A DNA stretch of 64,000 nucleotides, taken from Dicyema japonicum. Taxonomy: Eukaryota > Dicyemida > Rhombozoa > Dicyemidae. The notes below the pieces were generated by a model. That model did no database searches, had not been told where the DNA came from, and saw only the letters and a program-made list of their open reading frames with translations. Location of the stretch: positions 761,695 through 825,694 of the forward strand of contig RDEW01000026.1 in assembly GCA_011109175.1 (NCBI GenBank). The letters run 5' to 3'. Made by a program: the position numbers and the translations under genes. Shown in pieces: positions 33,680 through 46,329 of the stretch; within the stretch, counting starts at the first letter, position 1, and the number at the start of each line of letters is the position of its first letter.

Positions 33680-36500
33680 GTAGGATGTTAATAGCGTGCC
33701 AGATTGACTCGAACTTCCTTAGGCAGGGTAGCTTGAACGTTTGTTACATCCAGGTTTTTGATGGCATTTGTGGTAATCAAGTCATTTACCCCCTTAAGGC
33801 GTAAAGAATCGTTAAAGAGAAAACAAGAAATTATGTGATCCCGGCGAATTCCAATAGTGCTCTCAGCTTGGCCCGATGATCTTTTCTCGATCCAACACGA
33901 GCACGCAATGCAAGAGCGATCATCTGGCATCGTTGATTTTGGCCTCTTTTTTCTTCTTATTAGGTCCTCCAAGGAGGTAGGTGTAGAATTTAGATCGCTT
34001 TTGATCCAGTTTTCTATCAAGGAAAACGCTCTTTTTTGGGTTGCCGCAATTCTCTGGACATTCGTCCAAAAATTGAGGGACCCATGATGCACATGCATGG
34101 CTCGACGTACTGGCTGTATAGTGATGACTTCCTATCTTCCATAAACCAGAGATCCCCTTCAATAGTTTGATTTTCTTTTCACATTTGTTTAAAACATTTC
34201 CCACGTGGCGAGAGAAAGTCATATGGGTGTCCAATAATACTCCCAGGATTATCTGCCATTTTTGGAATGGCAACTAGCTTTCATCTACTTCTATATCCAC
34301 TGTCCTGTTGGATATTCTCTTATCAGAGGTAAGGAGAGACGTAACTGATTTTTCCGGGCTGATTGACAGACTGTTTTCATTTAACCAGTAGATTATGCAG
34401 TTTACAAGTAATCTTTCCGGGGCGACCTGAACGTCTCTGGATGCAATATCAATATCATCTGCGCCATCCTCATGATTTGAGTCGGGATATCACTCAAGAA
34501 AATGTTGAAGAGTATAGGGGACAGAGGAGATCCTTGGGGAATTCCATTTGGAATTAAACGGGAGCTCGACCGTAGTTTTCCAATCGTCCTTTTCGAGGAA
34601 ATTCACTAACCAGAGTTTGAAATTCCCAGGTATATCCGTCTGATAGATTTTCCTGATGAGTTTTTTTTGGGATGGAGTCGAATGCCTTGTGAATGTCTAC
34701 AGAACATAGAATTGTCTTTTTGTGCCTGGGTTTGTTGGTGAACCCCGAGTGAATAAAATCACTCAGGGATAGTAGGTGAGTATCCTTCGAGTGAAGGGAT
34801 TTAAATCCGTGTTGGAATGGTTCTCGGGATTGTTCCTCTGATCTTATGAAGAACTAGTTTTTCCAGAATTTTCGACATTGAAGATAGCAACGATACCGGT
34901 CTGAATGATGCCGAATCGTTTTTTTGGTTTTCCCATCTCCAATATCGGGCGGATGTAGACGAGTTTCCATAGTGAAAGGATCGCGTTTTCCCTTAAAGAA
35001 CCAATTATAGATCTTTGTGAGGGTCCTGATCCCCTCCGGTCCAAGATTTTTCAGCAGGATAACAGGGATTCCATCTGGGCCGTAGGAATATGTAGTCTTC
35101 GTATTGAGCAGTGCTTCTATTACATCCGTTTCTGAAAAGTAGAAAGATAAGCGGTCCCTCTTCGGTTTTTCTAAAGGAAGTTGAATTTTCACATAATACT
35201 TCATAATGGAATTCAGATCCTTCTTGCTGTATTCGGATTCGTGAGTTGGTCTATCATCAGATATGTCCCGAATGATTTTCCATACTTGGGCGGTTGTCTG
35301 ATTTCGGTTCAAAGCTGTGAGAACTCGTGACCATTTTGCTTTCTGCATCTTAAGTTCTTTGGCCTTTATATTTTCATTTAGTGCTTTCAGTCGGAGTTTT
35401 GCCTCGGTTGACGAATTCCAGTCTTTTGATGCTATTTTTTTCCTTGACCAAAGCCATCTTTCCAAAGCCTCTTGTATAGCAGGTGTGTCTTATTTGGACA
35501 GTCATTTCTCCCCCTTGCAGAATGATGTCATTTATGTGATACACCGCCTTGTCAAGGGAGGAGAAATCCTCCAGATTTACGTCAGCCAAACGATATTCAG
35601 TAATAATCCGGAAAAGGTTCCAGTTTGCGGATTTGTATATGTAGGTCGGCTTCTTCTCATCACAAAATACCTCCCTCCTGATCTTCAATAAAATAGGATC
35701 GCTTCTGGTATCGTATATGACGGAACAAGAAACTCTTGTAAAGATAGTTGGAGAGCAGAGAGTGATGTCTGGAAATGTAGGTTGGTCAGAATTCCTGAAA
35801 AGGTTCTTGTGTGTTTCGAAAAGTCGTTAATGATCATCAGATTTCCAAACTGAGAGAATATAGTCTTCCTCTTGCATCGGCAGGCTGACTTGACAGCCAA
35901 AGGGGATGTTTGGAATTCAGGTATCCGCATATCAAGATATCCCCCATATTTTCCAAAGTAGAATAGTCAACCATTGAATACTTCTTAGGGCATGAGCCAA
36001 GAGGACGTTCACCAGAAACAATTTTCCTTCTGTTGAACTCACAGAGATTCCAATGGTTTCCGTGGTTACATCGTCCCCAAGGAGTTTCTTTATTTCTGAT
36101 GAATAGTCCTGATAATTGAGTCCCTTTCTAATGATCGTTTGTAGTCCACCTCCACATTTCTTTGTACGATCTATCCGAATAACATTGAATCCAGGAAAAA
36201 TAGGAGTAGAGTCCTTCAGAGTCAATTTAGACTCTTGAACTAGTAGGATGTCAATTTTGATTTTTGATATGAGTGTTCTGAGCTCAAAGATTTTACCCTT
36301 GATTCCAATCACGTTGAGCTGGATCACTGATATCCGGTCCTTTTGTTTTCGAGGGGCACACGTCCGGGAAGCTGATAACGATCCAGAAATTCGCAAACCA
36401 AGGGTGACATAACTTTCCGGTGGAAGAAAGCAAATGGTCCATTTCTGTAGTGCGTTACGCGCACTCTGAGCGCCTCTATCTGGTGGACTACATGAAACGT
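33680..36500 (-). mobile_element. Jockey/CR1-like LINE, nearly full length, many frameshifts
   Basis: Reading down the minus strand, an APE-type endonuclease comes first (36396-35932: SVIQLNVIGIKGKIFELRTL, DILLVQESKL). A linker follows, then RT: TTYSYGPDGIPVILLKNLG, with SEQSREPFQHGFKSLHS-type and YADD-region pieces around 34450-34860. Last is the post-RT block ILGVLLDTHMTFSRHVGNV, LLKGISGLWKIGS and CASWVPQFLDECPEN down to 33688. The order is complete but at least six frameshifts make it dead. Confidence 0.85.
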
Positions 36501-36691
36501 TTTCAAATTAACTTTAGATCAATATTCTTGGATTAATAGAAATAATAAAAATTTATATTATATTTATATTAAATTAAATTACGTTTAAATATTAATTTAT
36601 TTTTACTGGTTAACCTATTTTAGAATAAATTTTAGATTCTTCCTATTTCTGAATCTACCTAAACTAATCATTTGTTGTTTGTATATTTAAA

Positions 36692-37025
36692 ATGTTCGCT
36701 TCAAAATCAAATGGAAATCGTAACATTAATAAACCCAGTGGGAAAAAAAAGATTCCAATGAAATATATAGATGACGATATAAAGAGAAGACAATCTCTAA
36801 GCAAAAGGAAACATGGAATAATAAAAAAGGTTATTTCCATTAAAATTACTATAGGCTGGTGAATTGGCGACTCTGACGGGAAGTGAGATCGCAGTGATAA
36901 TATACAGTCCGACAAAGATTTTCTCCATTTTTTCGACGGATAAGTTCAAACCCTTCTTCGAGGGAGAAAATGGAATGAGGACCCTTTCTAGAATCCTCGA
37001 CGGGGATGAAAATATTAACCTTTAA
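36692..37025 (+). CDS. SRF: SRF-type MADS-box transcription factor, very short
   Basis: MADS proteins bind CArG-box DNA as dimers. Two exons, 36692-36829 and 36855-37025, flank a 25-nt GT-AG intron and give 102 residues. After MFASKSNGNRNINKPS, the MADS box runs KKIPMKYIDDDIKRRQSLS, KRKHGIIKKAGELATLTGSE, IAVIIYSPTKIFSIFSTDK, FKPFFEGENG. The 'LTG' step and YIDD...RRQSLSKRK pattern fit SRF better than MEF2. Only about 20 residues follow, so the SAM extension is short and the large activation region of SRF is missing. It may depend on partners for transactivation, or a downstream exon has been missed. Confidence 0.85.
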
Positions 37026-37595
37026 TAATTTTTTAATTAATTTTATACTTCCTTCCTCCATGTTTGTAAACTTCTATTCTGTCTTGTGTGAAAAGGTCAT
37101 GTGGGTCTCCTCCCAAATGTCTTTATGTCTTTTGCTGTAGTGAAAGATGTCTTGGGTTAACATAAGTGAAGTAATGAGAACATGATCAATGGGTATTTGC
37201 ACAACTGCTCAAATTGTCTTAGTATGTACCTTTCCTTTTCTGATCTTATAAAGTGGGTGGACAAAATAAAGAGTAACTTCAGAAGGACCAGGAACCCCCA
37301 ATTGTAATCTACGTTTGAATGAGGACACAGGAAAAACTTGATATATATGATCAGTCGTGACACTATATAAGACTACGCAGGTACTTTATCACTCCTGAGT
37401 AAGGAGAACATAAGTTAATAAAGTCATATTCAGTTATTTGTCTGATTGTAAAAATGATATTAATGTGCTATTACGGTTACAGTGGTAAATAAGGCCATTC
37501 AGGGCCACTGTATTAACTATTTTAGTTTGTATTATAATAAAGATCACTGACTGTTTTAAACAGAATCAATCGCTCATCGCCAAAATGTTAGAAAA
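37026..37595. other. Intergenic, nothing recognised
   Basis: No supported feature. Confidence 0.35.
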
Positions 37596-37599
37596 GAAA

Positions 37600-37745
37600 G
37601 GGGATGACTAATTGAGCCTATTTCCCTGCAAATCGTCAGGAAAATCGGTTATCGATTACGAGAACTCATTTATAAATTTAAAAGAACATCAAGTACTGTA
37701 ACGTTTATTGTAGTGTGAGCGTAATGGCATGTGACATTATTAAAG
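37600..37745 (-). repeat. Diverged piece of the TIR element family
   Basis: gcaaatcgtcaggaaaatcg matches the inverted left arm of the element at 4991-5843. The following gtaacgtttattgtagtgt ... gcatgtgacatta recurs at 59661-59702. Confidence 0.45.
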
Positions 37746-38334
37746 AGTGCTCTTTTTAGACCACTAACCGATTCGTATCACCTTTCTCCATACTGGTGTC
37801 ATTTCTCTTCCAGTGTCGAATGTGGAGGTTTACATTCTACTTTTTAAGTTACCATCCAGAAAAGGATCCCGAATTATCTAAAACGTGAAATAAAAAACCG
37901 TGATCTCTCCCTTGCGCTATCCTACAAGTCGCTCGATAACCCTGATAAACTTTAATGTTTTAGGAGGTTGGCTGTAAGACATAACCCCCGTCACATAATG
38001 CTTTCTTATGAAGATTAACTGTAAGAGCGATTGAGCTTTTCTTCCTCAATTTCATTATTCAGACTTTCAAGCAAACAACATCCTTCAATAGCACGTCCTT
38101 CGTTGACTATTCCAAAATAGTCTTCCGCGAACCTTCTGGTGTGACCAATCCATATTTATGTTCTACTCAAGAGTGCTTCTGACCACCACAGAATTTATGC
38201 CCTTAGAGTGTCATCCACTTTGATGGACTCCAAACTATGCGATCTACGCGTGACTTCTAAGAAGCAATGGTTTATCGAAAAACACAGACAAAATGGAAGC
38301 ACGTTGCAAGATTCCGGAAGCTACGAAATCTACC
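37746..38334. other. Unassigned
   Basis: Nothing recognised on either strand. Confidence 0.35.
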
Positions 38335-38559
38335 AAACATTAATTTTCCGGCAAATTTTGCCATTCTGTTCCAATTGAATCACCCCCTAATTCCGCGACT
38401 ATATGATTAACGTGGGCACGGAGGACTTTACCGACGTTTGCCAACCAAGGACCGTCTGAAGAGAAACCTCCAAATGATTTGGGGTGTCTTGAAGAGAGAT
38501 AACTTAAAAAGACTAGGAGAGATGGCTCGCAAAACAAGTGGAGGAGGATGATGTTGTTA

Positions 38560-38650
38560 GCTTCTGTTTTCCTACTCCACTGGAGGGGTTGCCACAATGG
38601 CCAATATGGATGTAGGTGATGATTTGACAGGATGAGTTTCACTCCACCGT
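38560..38650 (-). repeat. Small fragment of the TIR element family, right part
   Basis: ctactccactggaggggtt is the complement of the conserved right-arm string also found at about 5622-5648 and 59827-59852. Confidence 0.4.
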
Positions 38651-38689
38651 GGGAACCGTATATACCTTAGATTTTTGTAATAATCTGAC

Positions 38690-39010
38690 AGAGCCACTAT
38701 TCACCTCAGCAAATGTCAAATGATCCTGGGGGTGATTTTTGATATGGACTTGTGTTTCTCACAACACATTCAAAATGTGGTAGGCGAATAAGACCAACGT
38801 AATTAAAAGTCTCTCAGGAATATGGAATATCACAAATCACTAGGAATTAGCTAAATTATCTAAAAGCAGTACATCGAACCATGACCTCCTGGGGGCCATT
38901 CATCTCCTGGCATGAAGATCGAACCTAGTCAGATATGGCATTCAAAGTAACAAACCGACAGATTTGAGGAAAGAACTTTTCTGGAATCTCTAATTCGTAA
39001 GAACCGTGGA
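38690..39010 (+). mobile_element. Decayed Jockey/CR1-like LINE fragment
   Basis: Reads QMILGVIFDMDLCFSQHIQ and NVVGE followed by stops. This is the post-RT block shared with 28320-28480 and 33920-34270. Confidence 0.5.
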
Positions 39011-39490
39011 GTTCTTCTGTGCAACTATGTCATTTTGTTATATACCCTACAAATGCTTTTGTGGCTAGGAGTATGTATTATCTAATCTCCAACATCCACT
39101 ACAAGCATGTAGTGCTCACTGAGGGATATAACAACTAAATGGGGATGTATAGACAAGACATAACAGTAGCCTAGAAGAGTTGGGTAGATCCCTTCAAAGT
39201 TAAGTTAGACGGTCTCCCTGTTCAACACTCGCGCTTACCAGCACAATTGTTGAAGAGGCTGATTCAACTACTGATTCGATTTATAAGCTCACAAGGAAAT
39301 TTATCTTCATCAATATACAAAGACCCGATCCATGGTTTCAAGAATCCGCTACTATCAACTTCCCACAACAATCAGGATATTTATATCTCCAATTGTTGTG
39401 GCCTCAGTTTGAAGACATTATCAGGGGGTCTTTCCCTAATCTCATGTGTTGGTTTGAAGACTCTTGATTTTGTGTTATTAATTTAGCTGT
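39011..39490. other. Unassigned
   Basis: An 79-codon plus-strand frame at 39247-39486 matches nothing I know. No repeat recognised. Confidence 0.3.
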
Positions 39491-39499
39491 TTTGGATCT

Positions 39500-40035
39500 A
39501 TAATTACCCCAAAGTAGTAGGTGGGTTTCTTATTCTGTTGAAATGGGAGACTGAGTGGGTTAATTTCTTCCAATCGACATTCTTATAGTCCAACTTGTCT
39601 TTTTTTGTGAAAACTCTTCCTTTTAATGTAGAGTTGGGGTCACTCTTTAAGTCATAAACCAAAAACCAACTGACGAGAGGGGCGATACTACCAGAAGCGA
39701 GTGTTAATTCGGGGAAAGTAATACTATCTTTGTATCTGTACAGTGTTTTCGTGTTTATCACTCTATCGTTTAAAATTACTTCCAGATTTGCCAGTTGCTT
39801 GTTGAACTATGCCTGTGTTTTACGGAGATCTGCCAGTGAAAGTTGAAGTCCTTCGAACTAAAACTGGAAGGGGTTATACATATTCGTAACTGATTCAATG
39901 TTTATCCGTGGGGAGATGGGCGAGAGTATGCTGTCAATTTTGGTATTCACGCTGTAGATGATCACCCTCTTGACAAAAGTTATGAGTTCTACTCCGCTAC
40001 CGGACGGCGGTATTGTCGGATGACGTCATAACCAA
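39500..40035 (-). pseudogene. Unidentified spliced gene with an in-frame TAG
   Basis: The minus strand gives MTSSDNTAVR (from about 40035), then RVIIYSVNTKIDSILSPISP, FEGLQLSLADLRKTQA, a TAG stop, and in the same frame FNKQLANLEVILNDRVINTK and ITFPELTLASGSIAPLVSWF. The section around LRKTQ-FNKQLANLEV looks coiled-coil. I do not recognise the family. It is either a gene broken by a CAG-to-TAG change or one whose intron I cannot place. Confidence 0.3.
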
Positions 40036-42261
40036 GCAAGTTGGGAGATGGGGAAGAACGGGTAAGGCTGAAGACAAGTGATGATTATTGAGTATGGATA
40101 GAAATCGACGGACTTCAAGTATCTTCTACCTCGATGTTCAGTTGCATAAGGGTTAGGCTAAAATGGGGGATGGGATTCATTTTACGCCCCAATGATAATC
40201 AGGAGATAATAGGGTCAAGAGGGATGTCGTCTGAACTGCAATTAATTCACTCCATGGAAAACCATGCGTCTTCTTCTCTTATATGAAAGGTACTCTCGTA
40301 GGAATCGACCAGAACAATGGTCAAGGAATCCTGGGTTTCTGCAAACGACCAGGAAATCCATTTGGGGAAAAGTTATTATTGTGGGGAATCCCGAGTGGAC
40401 ACTTCATCGAGTTTCTCTTCAAAAATTCGAAAAGACACTTCCAGAAGACGATGGGATCGCTGGGAGTCTGGGAATTTCCAGAAGTTGGTATCACTTAGTT
40501 GGCTTTGATGCTTGGGTTCAAGGTTTTCTCTTTTCCATATTGGCAGTGTCCCTTAGTCCATGCCGGCATCACACGTGTCAGCATAAATTTACCCTTCTAC
40601 ATATTTTGTGATGAGTTTATACAGGCATCCATGTAATTGGCCTCAAGTCTCTGGGTTCTCAGAATCGGCCTTTTTCAGTCAGTACGAAATTAAAGCATTA
40701 ATCAAAGCACTCAAGATGCTCTGAGGTAAATCCAAATATCCTGCAAAATGTCTCCCAGCAACCTGACAGGTGTGTGGTGTTAATTTGAGCTTTTCAGTTG
40801 TCTCTCTAATTTATATTCGCATAGGATTCAGAAATCCTTCTGCCCGGCTAAACATCCGTCATTCCCGGGAACTGTGAAAATCATCTCCGTGCGTGAGGGT
40901 CTTTGAGTCGTTCCGCAATCGCATTTCCGATTTTGTCGATGACTCCTTTACTCATTTCCCATCAGCTCCTGAGGTTTTTAAGGCGACGGGACAAAGTGGA
41001 AATGATTTCCAAGAATTTCTTCAGTTTCCTCCGTTTGACAGAGTGGGAAGTTCCTCCGGCGCACTCAGAATGAGCTGAAGCAGTGAATGAACCACCAAGA
41101 AAGAATGGTTAAACCGACTAATTAGGTGATACCAATCTCCACCAGCGACCCAACTGCTTTTCGGAAGTATCTGTAGGGGAATTCCATTAGAGTACCCTCT
41201 ATGGTCAATTGGCAAGCTACTCTGTGAATGGGTTTCACCGCAGAGGAAAATTATCATTATATATTTATCATTAATATGACGAATCAAGGACACCGAGCGA
41301 GTGATCAGAATCAGTTTTAAAGCACTGACAAAGTGAACTCTTCTAATTCGGCCTGTCTAAGATCCCCCAAAAGTCATTTATTCCACATTTGTACGAAAAG
41401 ATACTTTGTCATATTGTCGATTTATCGATAGTCCACTATGACAAATGAATCAATACGACTAGAGAAAGTAGATTATCAGGAAAAGGAATAGTCTGGACAG
41501 AGCCTTTCCCCAAACACCCACCATCATTAAGAAATCTACGAGGTGAAGTAACTACAGAGATAATATAACAACTGGAAGTCACTATTTATATTTAAAATTG
41601 AATAATCTATTATTAAGGGTGCACACTAACCAGTCTGGATTAATCTCCCAATTGGTCGCCTGTTGTACTCTCAGCTAGTTCCGCTGATCAAAAGGGGTTA
41701 GTGAAAGACATTTCTTCCCAATGCTCCACCATCTCGCCACTTTGTACACCATTTATGGATAGCCATGATCCTCTCGCCATCAGACCAGAGAATGGATGAA
41801 CCCCCACAAGTCGCACATCTAAACGCACGTATCGATATAACATGCTCTTCGCCTCCCTTACCCATATAGATTGATCTCCCATTTTTCAACAGAATGAGCA
41901 AGGAAATAAACAGTTCAAACGGTTATTTTTTCGAAAAACGTCAAAATCTGGCACTTGAATAGACATCAGAGTACTTAAAGGTTAATAAAAAGCCTTTATC
42001 CACTGAGCATAACCTTACCCCAAAGACGTCGATTCTACAATAAAGTTATCTTGGATATGAAATAATCAATATTTAGAGTCAAATGAAACAATTAGCACAA
42101 CAACAATGTTACAATCAAACATGTCAAATTGATTAAATTCTATGGTTAAATGATAAATATTAAAAATATATAAACTATCGATATCCAACCTTAAAGTAAA
42201 ATAAATATTTAAACAAATATAAAATAAAAATTATTTAAATAAAAGCGTGTTTGAATCAGTG
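40036..42261. other. Long unassigned stretch upstream of the TRIM-NHL gene
   Basis: Several overlapping frames occur (for example 40264-40611 on plus and 41688-41901 on minus), but none shows a family motif or GT-AG continuity. I see no transposon signature. The last 250 bases are strongly AT-rich. Confidence 0.3.
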
Positions 42262-44371
42262 ATGACAAAGAATGGGTCCAATTTTGTGCTTTCTATCGGG
42301 AATGGCTGTAATAAATGCTCTTCCAAGGATGTTGTCAAAGTACTAAGCTGTCTCCACGAACTCTGCACGACTTGTCTACTTCGGCACTTTGACAAACTGC
42401 TTCTCTGTCCCATCTGCTCACATAACACAGGGGTAGTGCAATCCCTAACTCTTAGATAACCACAGCGGATGATTTACTGTCTCTCCCTAATGCTATTGTC
42501 ATTAATGCTAATTCTGGAGGAGACGATTGTTCTCTTCACCATAACATATTAACTCACTACTGTGTGTCCTGCCAAGTACGCAATAAACTCATTTAAGGTC
42601 CCCGTGTGTAAGGTCTGTGTTGATAGAGATCACATTGATATCCCCCACGTGGTTAGGTCTATATCAGAGACCTCTGACATGTTTGAACGCTGCTTGAATG
42701 TGGCACAGTCTGATTCTGTGAGGATAAAGACTTCTCTTCAAAATTCTATGACCGAGTCGGTCGATGTCAATGAAATAGCACGTGTGAGGAATGAAATTAT
42801 AGAGAGACACTCTCAGTTGGTACACTGTTTGGATTCAGTCCTGGTATGTGGTTTATTATTGTAGGCTGAGAAGTTGTCAAAATTGGAGGCCTTTGAGAGT
42901 GAGTTGGCGGGGATGAATTCAGTGAGGCTGGAGTGTCTCTCCAAATCGCTAAAGGAGAATGACCGTTGTTTGGAGACGTTCAAGATTGTGTTTCAGCATG
43001 CGTCGGATCTACAGAAGGTGACCTACAGCAGAATATTGGCGGCAAAAAATGAAGAAATTATAAAGACGAAGGAGGGGGCCAATATTCCCTCAATACATTT
43101 CTCGGTGAACTTCCCGGGTCTCCCGGAGTATGTCAAGTCAAAGTTTGGCGTCCTGGTTGGATCTTCATTATTATGCAGAAATATGAGACTGACGACTCAC
43201 AGACTGAAGTGAACTACCAACTTCCGAGGGATAACCCGTTACTAAAGTCAAATTCAACGGTGGAGTCTACTATGTGACCACAACATGTTCAGGGGAATGG
43301 TTGGTATCAGAGTCACTTGAATACTGACTTTTACAACGTCAATGCATATTCGGAGGCGTCTAGTGGTTATTTGGGGGGTTATGTGTAGATTCTCGGTATT
43401 ATAAGGGGAATAGGACGTCTAGACTGTCCACTATGGAGATTATATACAAGTTCGGACAGCTGGGGATGACTCAGATGTGTTTTAGTTCTCCTCATGGTTC
43501 TGTATGGGTGGAGGACACTCTGACGAGCAAATATTCATAGCAGACACGAATAATCACAGAATCCAGATATTTCGGGTTGACGGTTTGTTCGTGCACTCTT
43601 TTGGTGTCTCTGGTATGCTGATGTGTTATTGTAGGTCGTGGAGATGGTCAGATTTGGTACCCCAGGAAAGTAGCCTTTTTGAAGACAACCGGTTGTCTGG
43701 TTGTGTGTGACAGAGGGAGTGAACGATCTAGAATGCAAATATTTACGGTGGAGGGAGTTTTTGTGCGTAAATAATATACGTTATATTGATATTGTTGCTG
43801 GATTGGTGGTTACTTCATTTAGTGGTGGTATTACTATGACTGATGGGGGTAAATTTGACTCTTCTGGTAAATTAGTGTCTGTTACATTTAGAGGTTATTG
43901 TGGCTGTGGATAGTGTTTCCCCCACTGTGTTTATTATATCAGAAAAGGGGGATTTGCTTAGATGGTTTGACTGCAGTGACCACATGAAGGAACCTTCTGA
44001 TATTATCGTGCACAATGACTTATTTTATATTTGTGACTTTAAAGTACCTCTGTTTGTGATTGCAGGGACATTCTGTGGTTGTATTTAATACTAAGGGTAA
44101 GTTTGTGCAGAAGATTGGTAACGAGAATATTACCAACTTTCCTAATGGAATTGATATTTCGGTTACTGGGGATATTCTTGTTGGGGATTCACATGGCAAT
44201 AGATTTCATGTTGCTGTCTTTTCTATGAGTGGGGATTTGATTACGGAGTTTGAGTGTCCCAAGGTCAAGGTCAGTCGGTGTTGTGGTCTCAAGATTACTT
44301 CTCAGGGTTATATAGTCACGTTGGCTAAGAATAACCACCATGTTTTGGTTCTTAATCGTCTCTTTATATAA
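42262..44371 (+). CDS. RING/B-box/NHL protein, Brat-like TRIM-NHL
   Basis: TRIM-NHL proteins of the Brat/NCL-1/TRIM3 group bind mRNA 3'UTRs through the NHL propeller and repress growth genes; a RING adds possible ubiquitin-ligase activity. The RING is [24 protein letters not shown]...CPIC. B-box: [19 protein letters not shown], split by an intron. A helical region follows ([19 protein letters not shown]). NHL repeats include [48 protein letters not shown] and [20 protein letters not shown], closest in pattern to Brat. Introns fit at 42433-42455 (23 nt), 42576-42597 (22), 42844-42864 (21) and 43156-43178 (23), with others of about 22 nt in the NHL part. The 43200-43480 linker is not fully resolved and may be a diverged filamin-like fold. 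Confidence 0.88.
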
Positions 44372-44650
44372 TTTTTATTATTTTCTTTTTTTGATTTTAT
44401 AATTGTTTTTATTGTTTATTCATGACATTAATTGATATTTATTTCCTTACCATTAAATAGCGATAATCAATAATCTATGAGTGACAATTTATCTGCCAGA
44501 GTAGTCCGAAACTCAATATTATAAGGACAGTTTTAACGCTAACATGTAGGAAATTAAGACAGGATTCAAGTAATCAAAAGATTGGATGGGTTAGCTCTTT
44601 ATTTCAAGCAGGTCACTCAGAGGTAGGATTTTAGTTTTTTAGTTTAATTT

Positions 44651-44944
44651 CCCTAGTGGTTAGGTGTCGGGCTTAAGTGGCTTAGGCTACGGGTTCGAAT
44701 CTCGCTGCTGTTCACCTGGTGGAAGGTTCCACGCATCTACGATGCAGAAATGGTTTGACGAGTGACGCCGTCATCAGTGAATACTCACTGCGGAACTGAT
44801 TTGTCTAGAAAGGACACTCACACAAGAAAAAGAAAAAAAAGAAGTGAAGATCATTCCTTGGTTCTACGATTAGTTAAAATTAACTGTTCTTTACTTAAAT
44901 AAAGTGTGTGTCCTGCCTATGCGGAGCTATAAAATACTATGGCT
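44651..44944 (+). repeat. tRNA-derived SINE, reference copy
   Basis: The head has an A-box-like TAGTGGTTAGGTGTCGGG (44654-44671) and a B-box GGTTCGAATCTCG (from 44692). A unique body (gtttgacgagtgacgccgtc, ggtggaaggttccacgc) and an A-rich/pyrimidine segment come next, ending cctatgcggagctata. A TTA repeat follows nearby (44966-44990). Copies in this window: 1779-2056, 12450-12655 and 61418-61690. Confidence 0.85.
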
Positions 44945-44959
44945 CTCGTGAAAAAGGCG

Positions 44960-45984
44960 CTTTATTATTATTATTAATTATTATTAGTTTTAATTTCCCA
45001 AAGGGTATTCTTTCAAACCGCTCGTTATAGCTTTTAATACTGAATTTTGAATCTACTACACCTTTTGTAAAAGGGAGAGTGCTACTATGTATGGGCCTAG
45101 CTTTGGGAGCATAATTTAGTGTCGTTCTAATGAATTTTTTGTATTATAACGTAACAATTTTTTGTTGGCTGTTCAAGTGGCCAGCTACTACTTGAGAGAT
45201 CTTTAATTTTAGTTTTGCATTGAGACAGGTTGTCTATTTCGATTTCCAGAACCCAAAAATGCCACACAAAGTTCACCTTCAGATTCTGCTAAAGAGGAAC
45301 GTCATGTGAACAGGAAAGAAGTTGGAAACATTATGAAACATCTTAAACTTCTGGCTGCTGTTGTGAGATACATAATCACTAGGGTGATTTTTGTCAATAA
45401 AGTCAAAAATTCATATGTTCTTTAAAATTGCATAAAACTTATATTGAATTTTTCGTCTAGGAAAAATTCAAACATCCCTCCAAAGATTTTATTACTATTC
45501 ACAGGTGCTACTGTAAAAATATCTGATTTTCTCATTCCATCTGCCTACTCTATGATAATGAGGTCACTAATGCTTACTCGAATATGATTTTCTTGCATAA
45601 GTTGAATATTATAGTTTACAAAGCTTGTTTGAGATTTTATTATTGTTTTACTTCTTTTTGTGCAAAAGTGTAGAAAATTTATGCCAAAGGTAGGACCGGA
45701 ACTATTTTTGAGTCTTTTTACATGCATTTATTCTAGAGTTTAAAAAAATTGATTTGATTTATGAAATCGATATAAATATATGTGAATACATAATAAATTT
45801 TTTTCCATATTTAAAAAAAATTTTTAAACATGATAGTCAAAATTTTAAATATTTGAAGTCGATTTTTTGGTCAAATTTCGGATTTATGAAGTGAAAAAAA
45901 TCGCCAAAATGATCACCTAGTTGGGTTAACTCCATTCTTGTAGTCCCGTTTATTCAAAATTGAATAAAATAATTTTATTATTTA
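44960..45984. other. AT-rich, nothing recognised
   Basis: Short frames only. Confidence 0.35.
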
Positions 45985-46260
45985 TATTAAACAACTGACA
46001 GCGACTTACTCTCCTGGAGATGCAGCCGACCAAGCGGAGGCCAGAAGATCCGTAAATACGAATTCCTCGGAGACCAGTACCATTTCACCCCCATTAATGT
46101 GGAGACAACTGGAACCGTGGGAGCGAAGACGGACGCCTTTCTATCCAGCATAAAAAGCAAACTCGCCGCAAAAAGGTGTGACCCAGGGGATAGGCTCTGG
46201 TTAGAAGCTCGAAATGGCGATTATCAGAGGTAACGCCTTCGCCAATCTGTCGTCCTAGTT
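45985..46260 (+). mobile_element. Restriction-like-endonuclease LINE, 3' fragment
   Basis: Reads RKYEFLGDQYHFTPINVET, TGTVGAKTDAFLSSIKSK and LAAKRCDPGDRLWL, matching the block GDRYRFTPVATESSG...LLASKKRDQREGLWL of the copy at 27405-27890. It is broken by stops. Confidence 0.6.
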
Positions 46261-46329
46261 ATTTATAATTTTAATATTTGTTTTAAAATAAATGAGTCAC
46301 ATATAAAAATAATACAATTAATATAAGGA

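Noticed and set aside
40264-40611. Overlapping plus-strand frames as a gene
   Set aside because: Three frames overlap without motif, splice logic or homology that I can see.
44651-44725. Possible functional tRNA gene
   Set aside because: A and B boxes are present but the same head is joined to a shared body and tail in four places, so it is a SINE.
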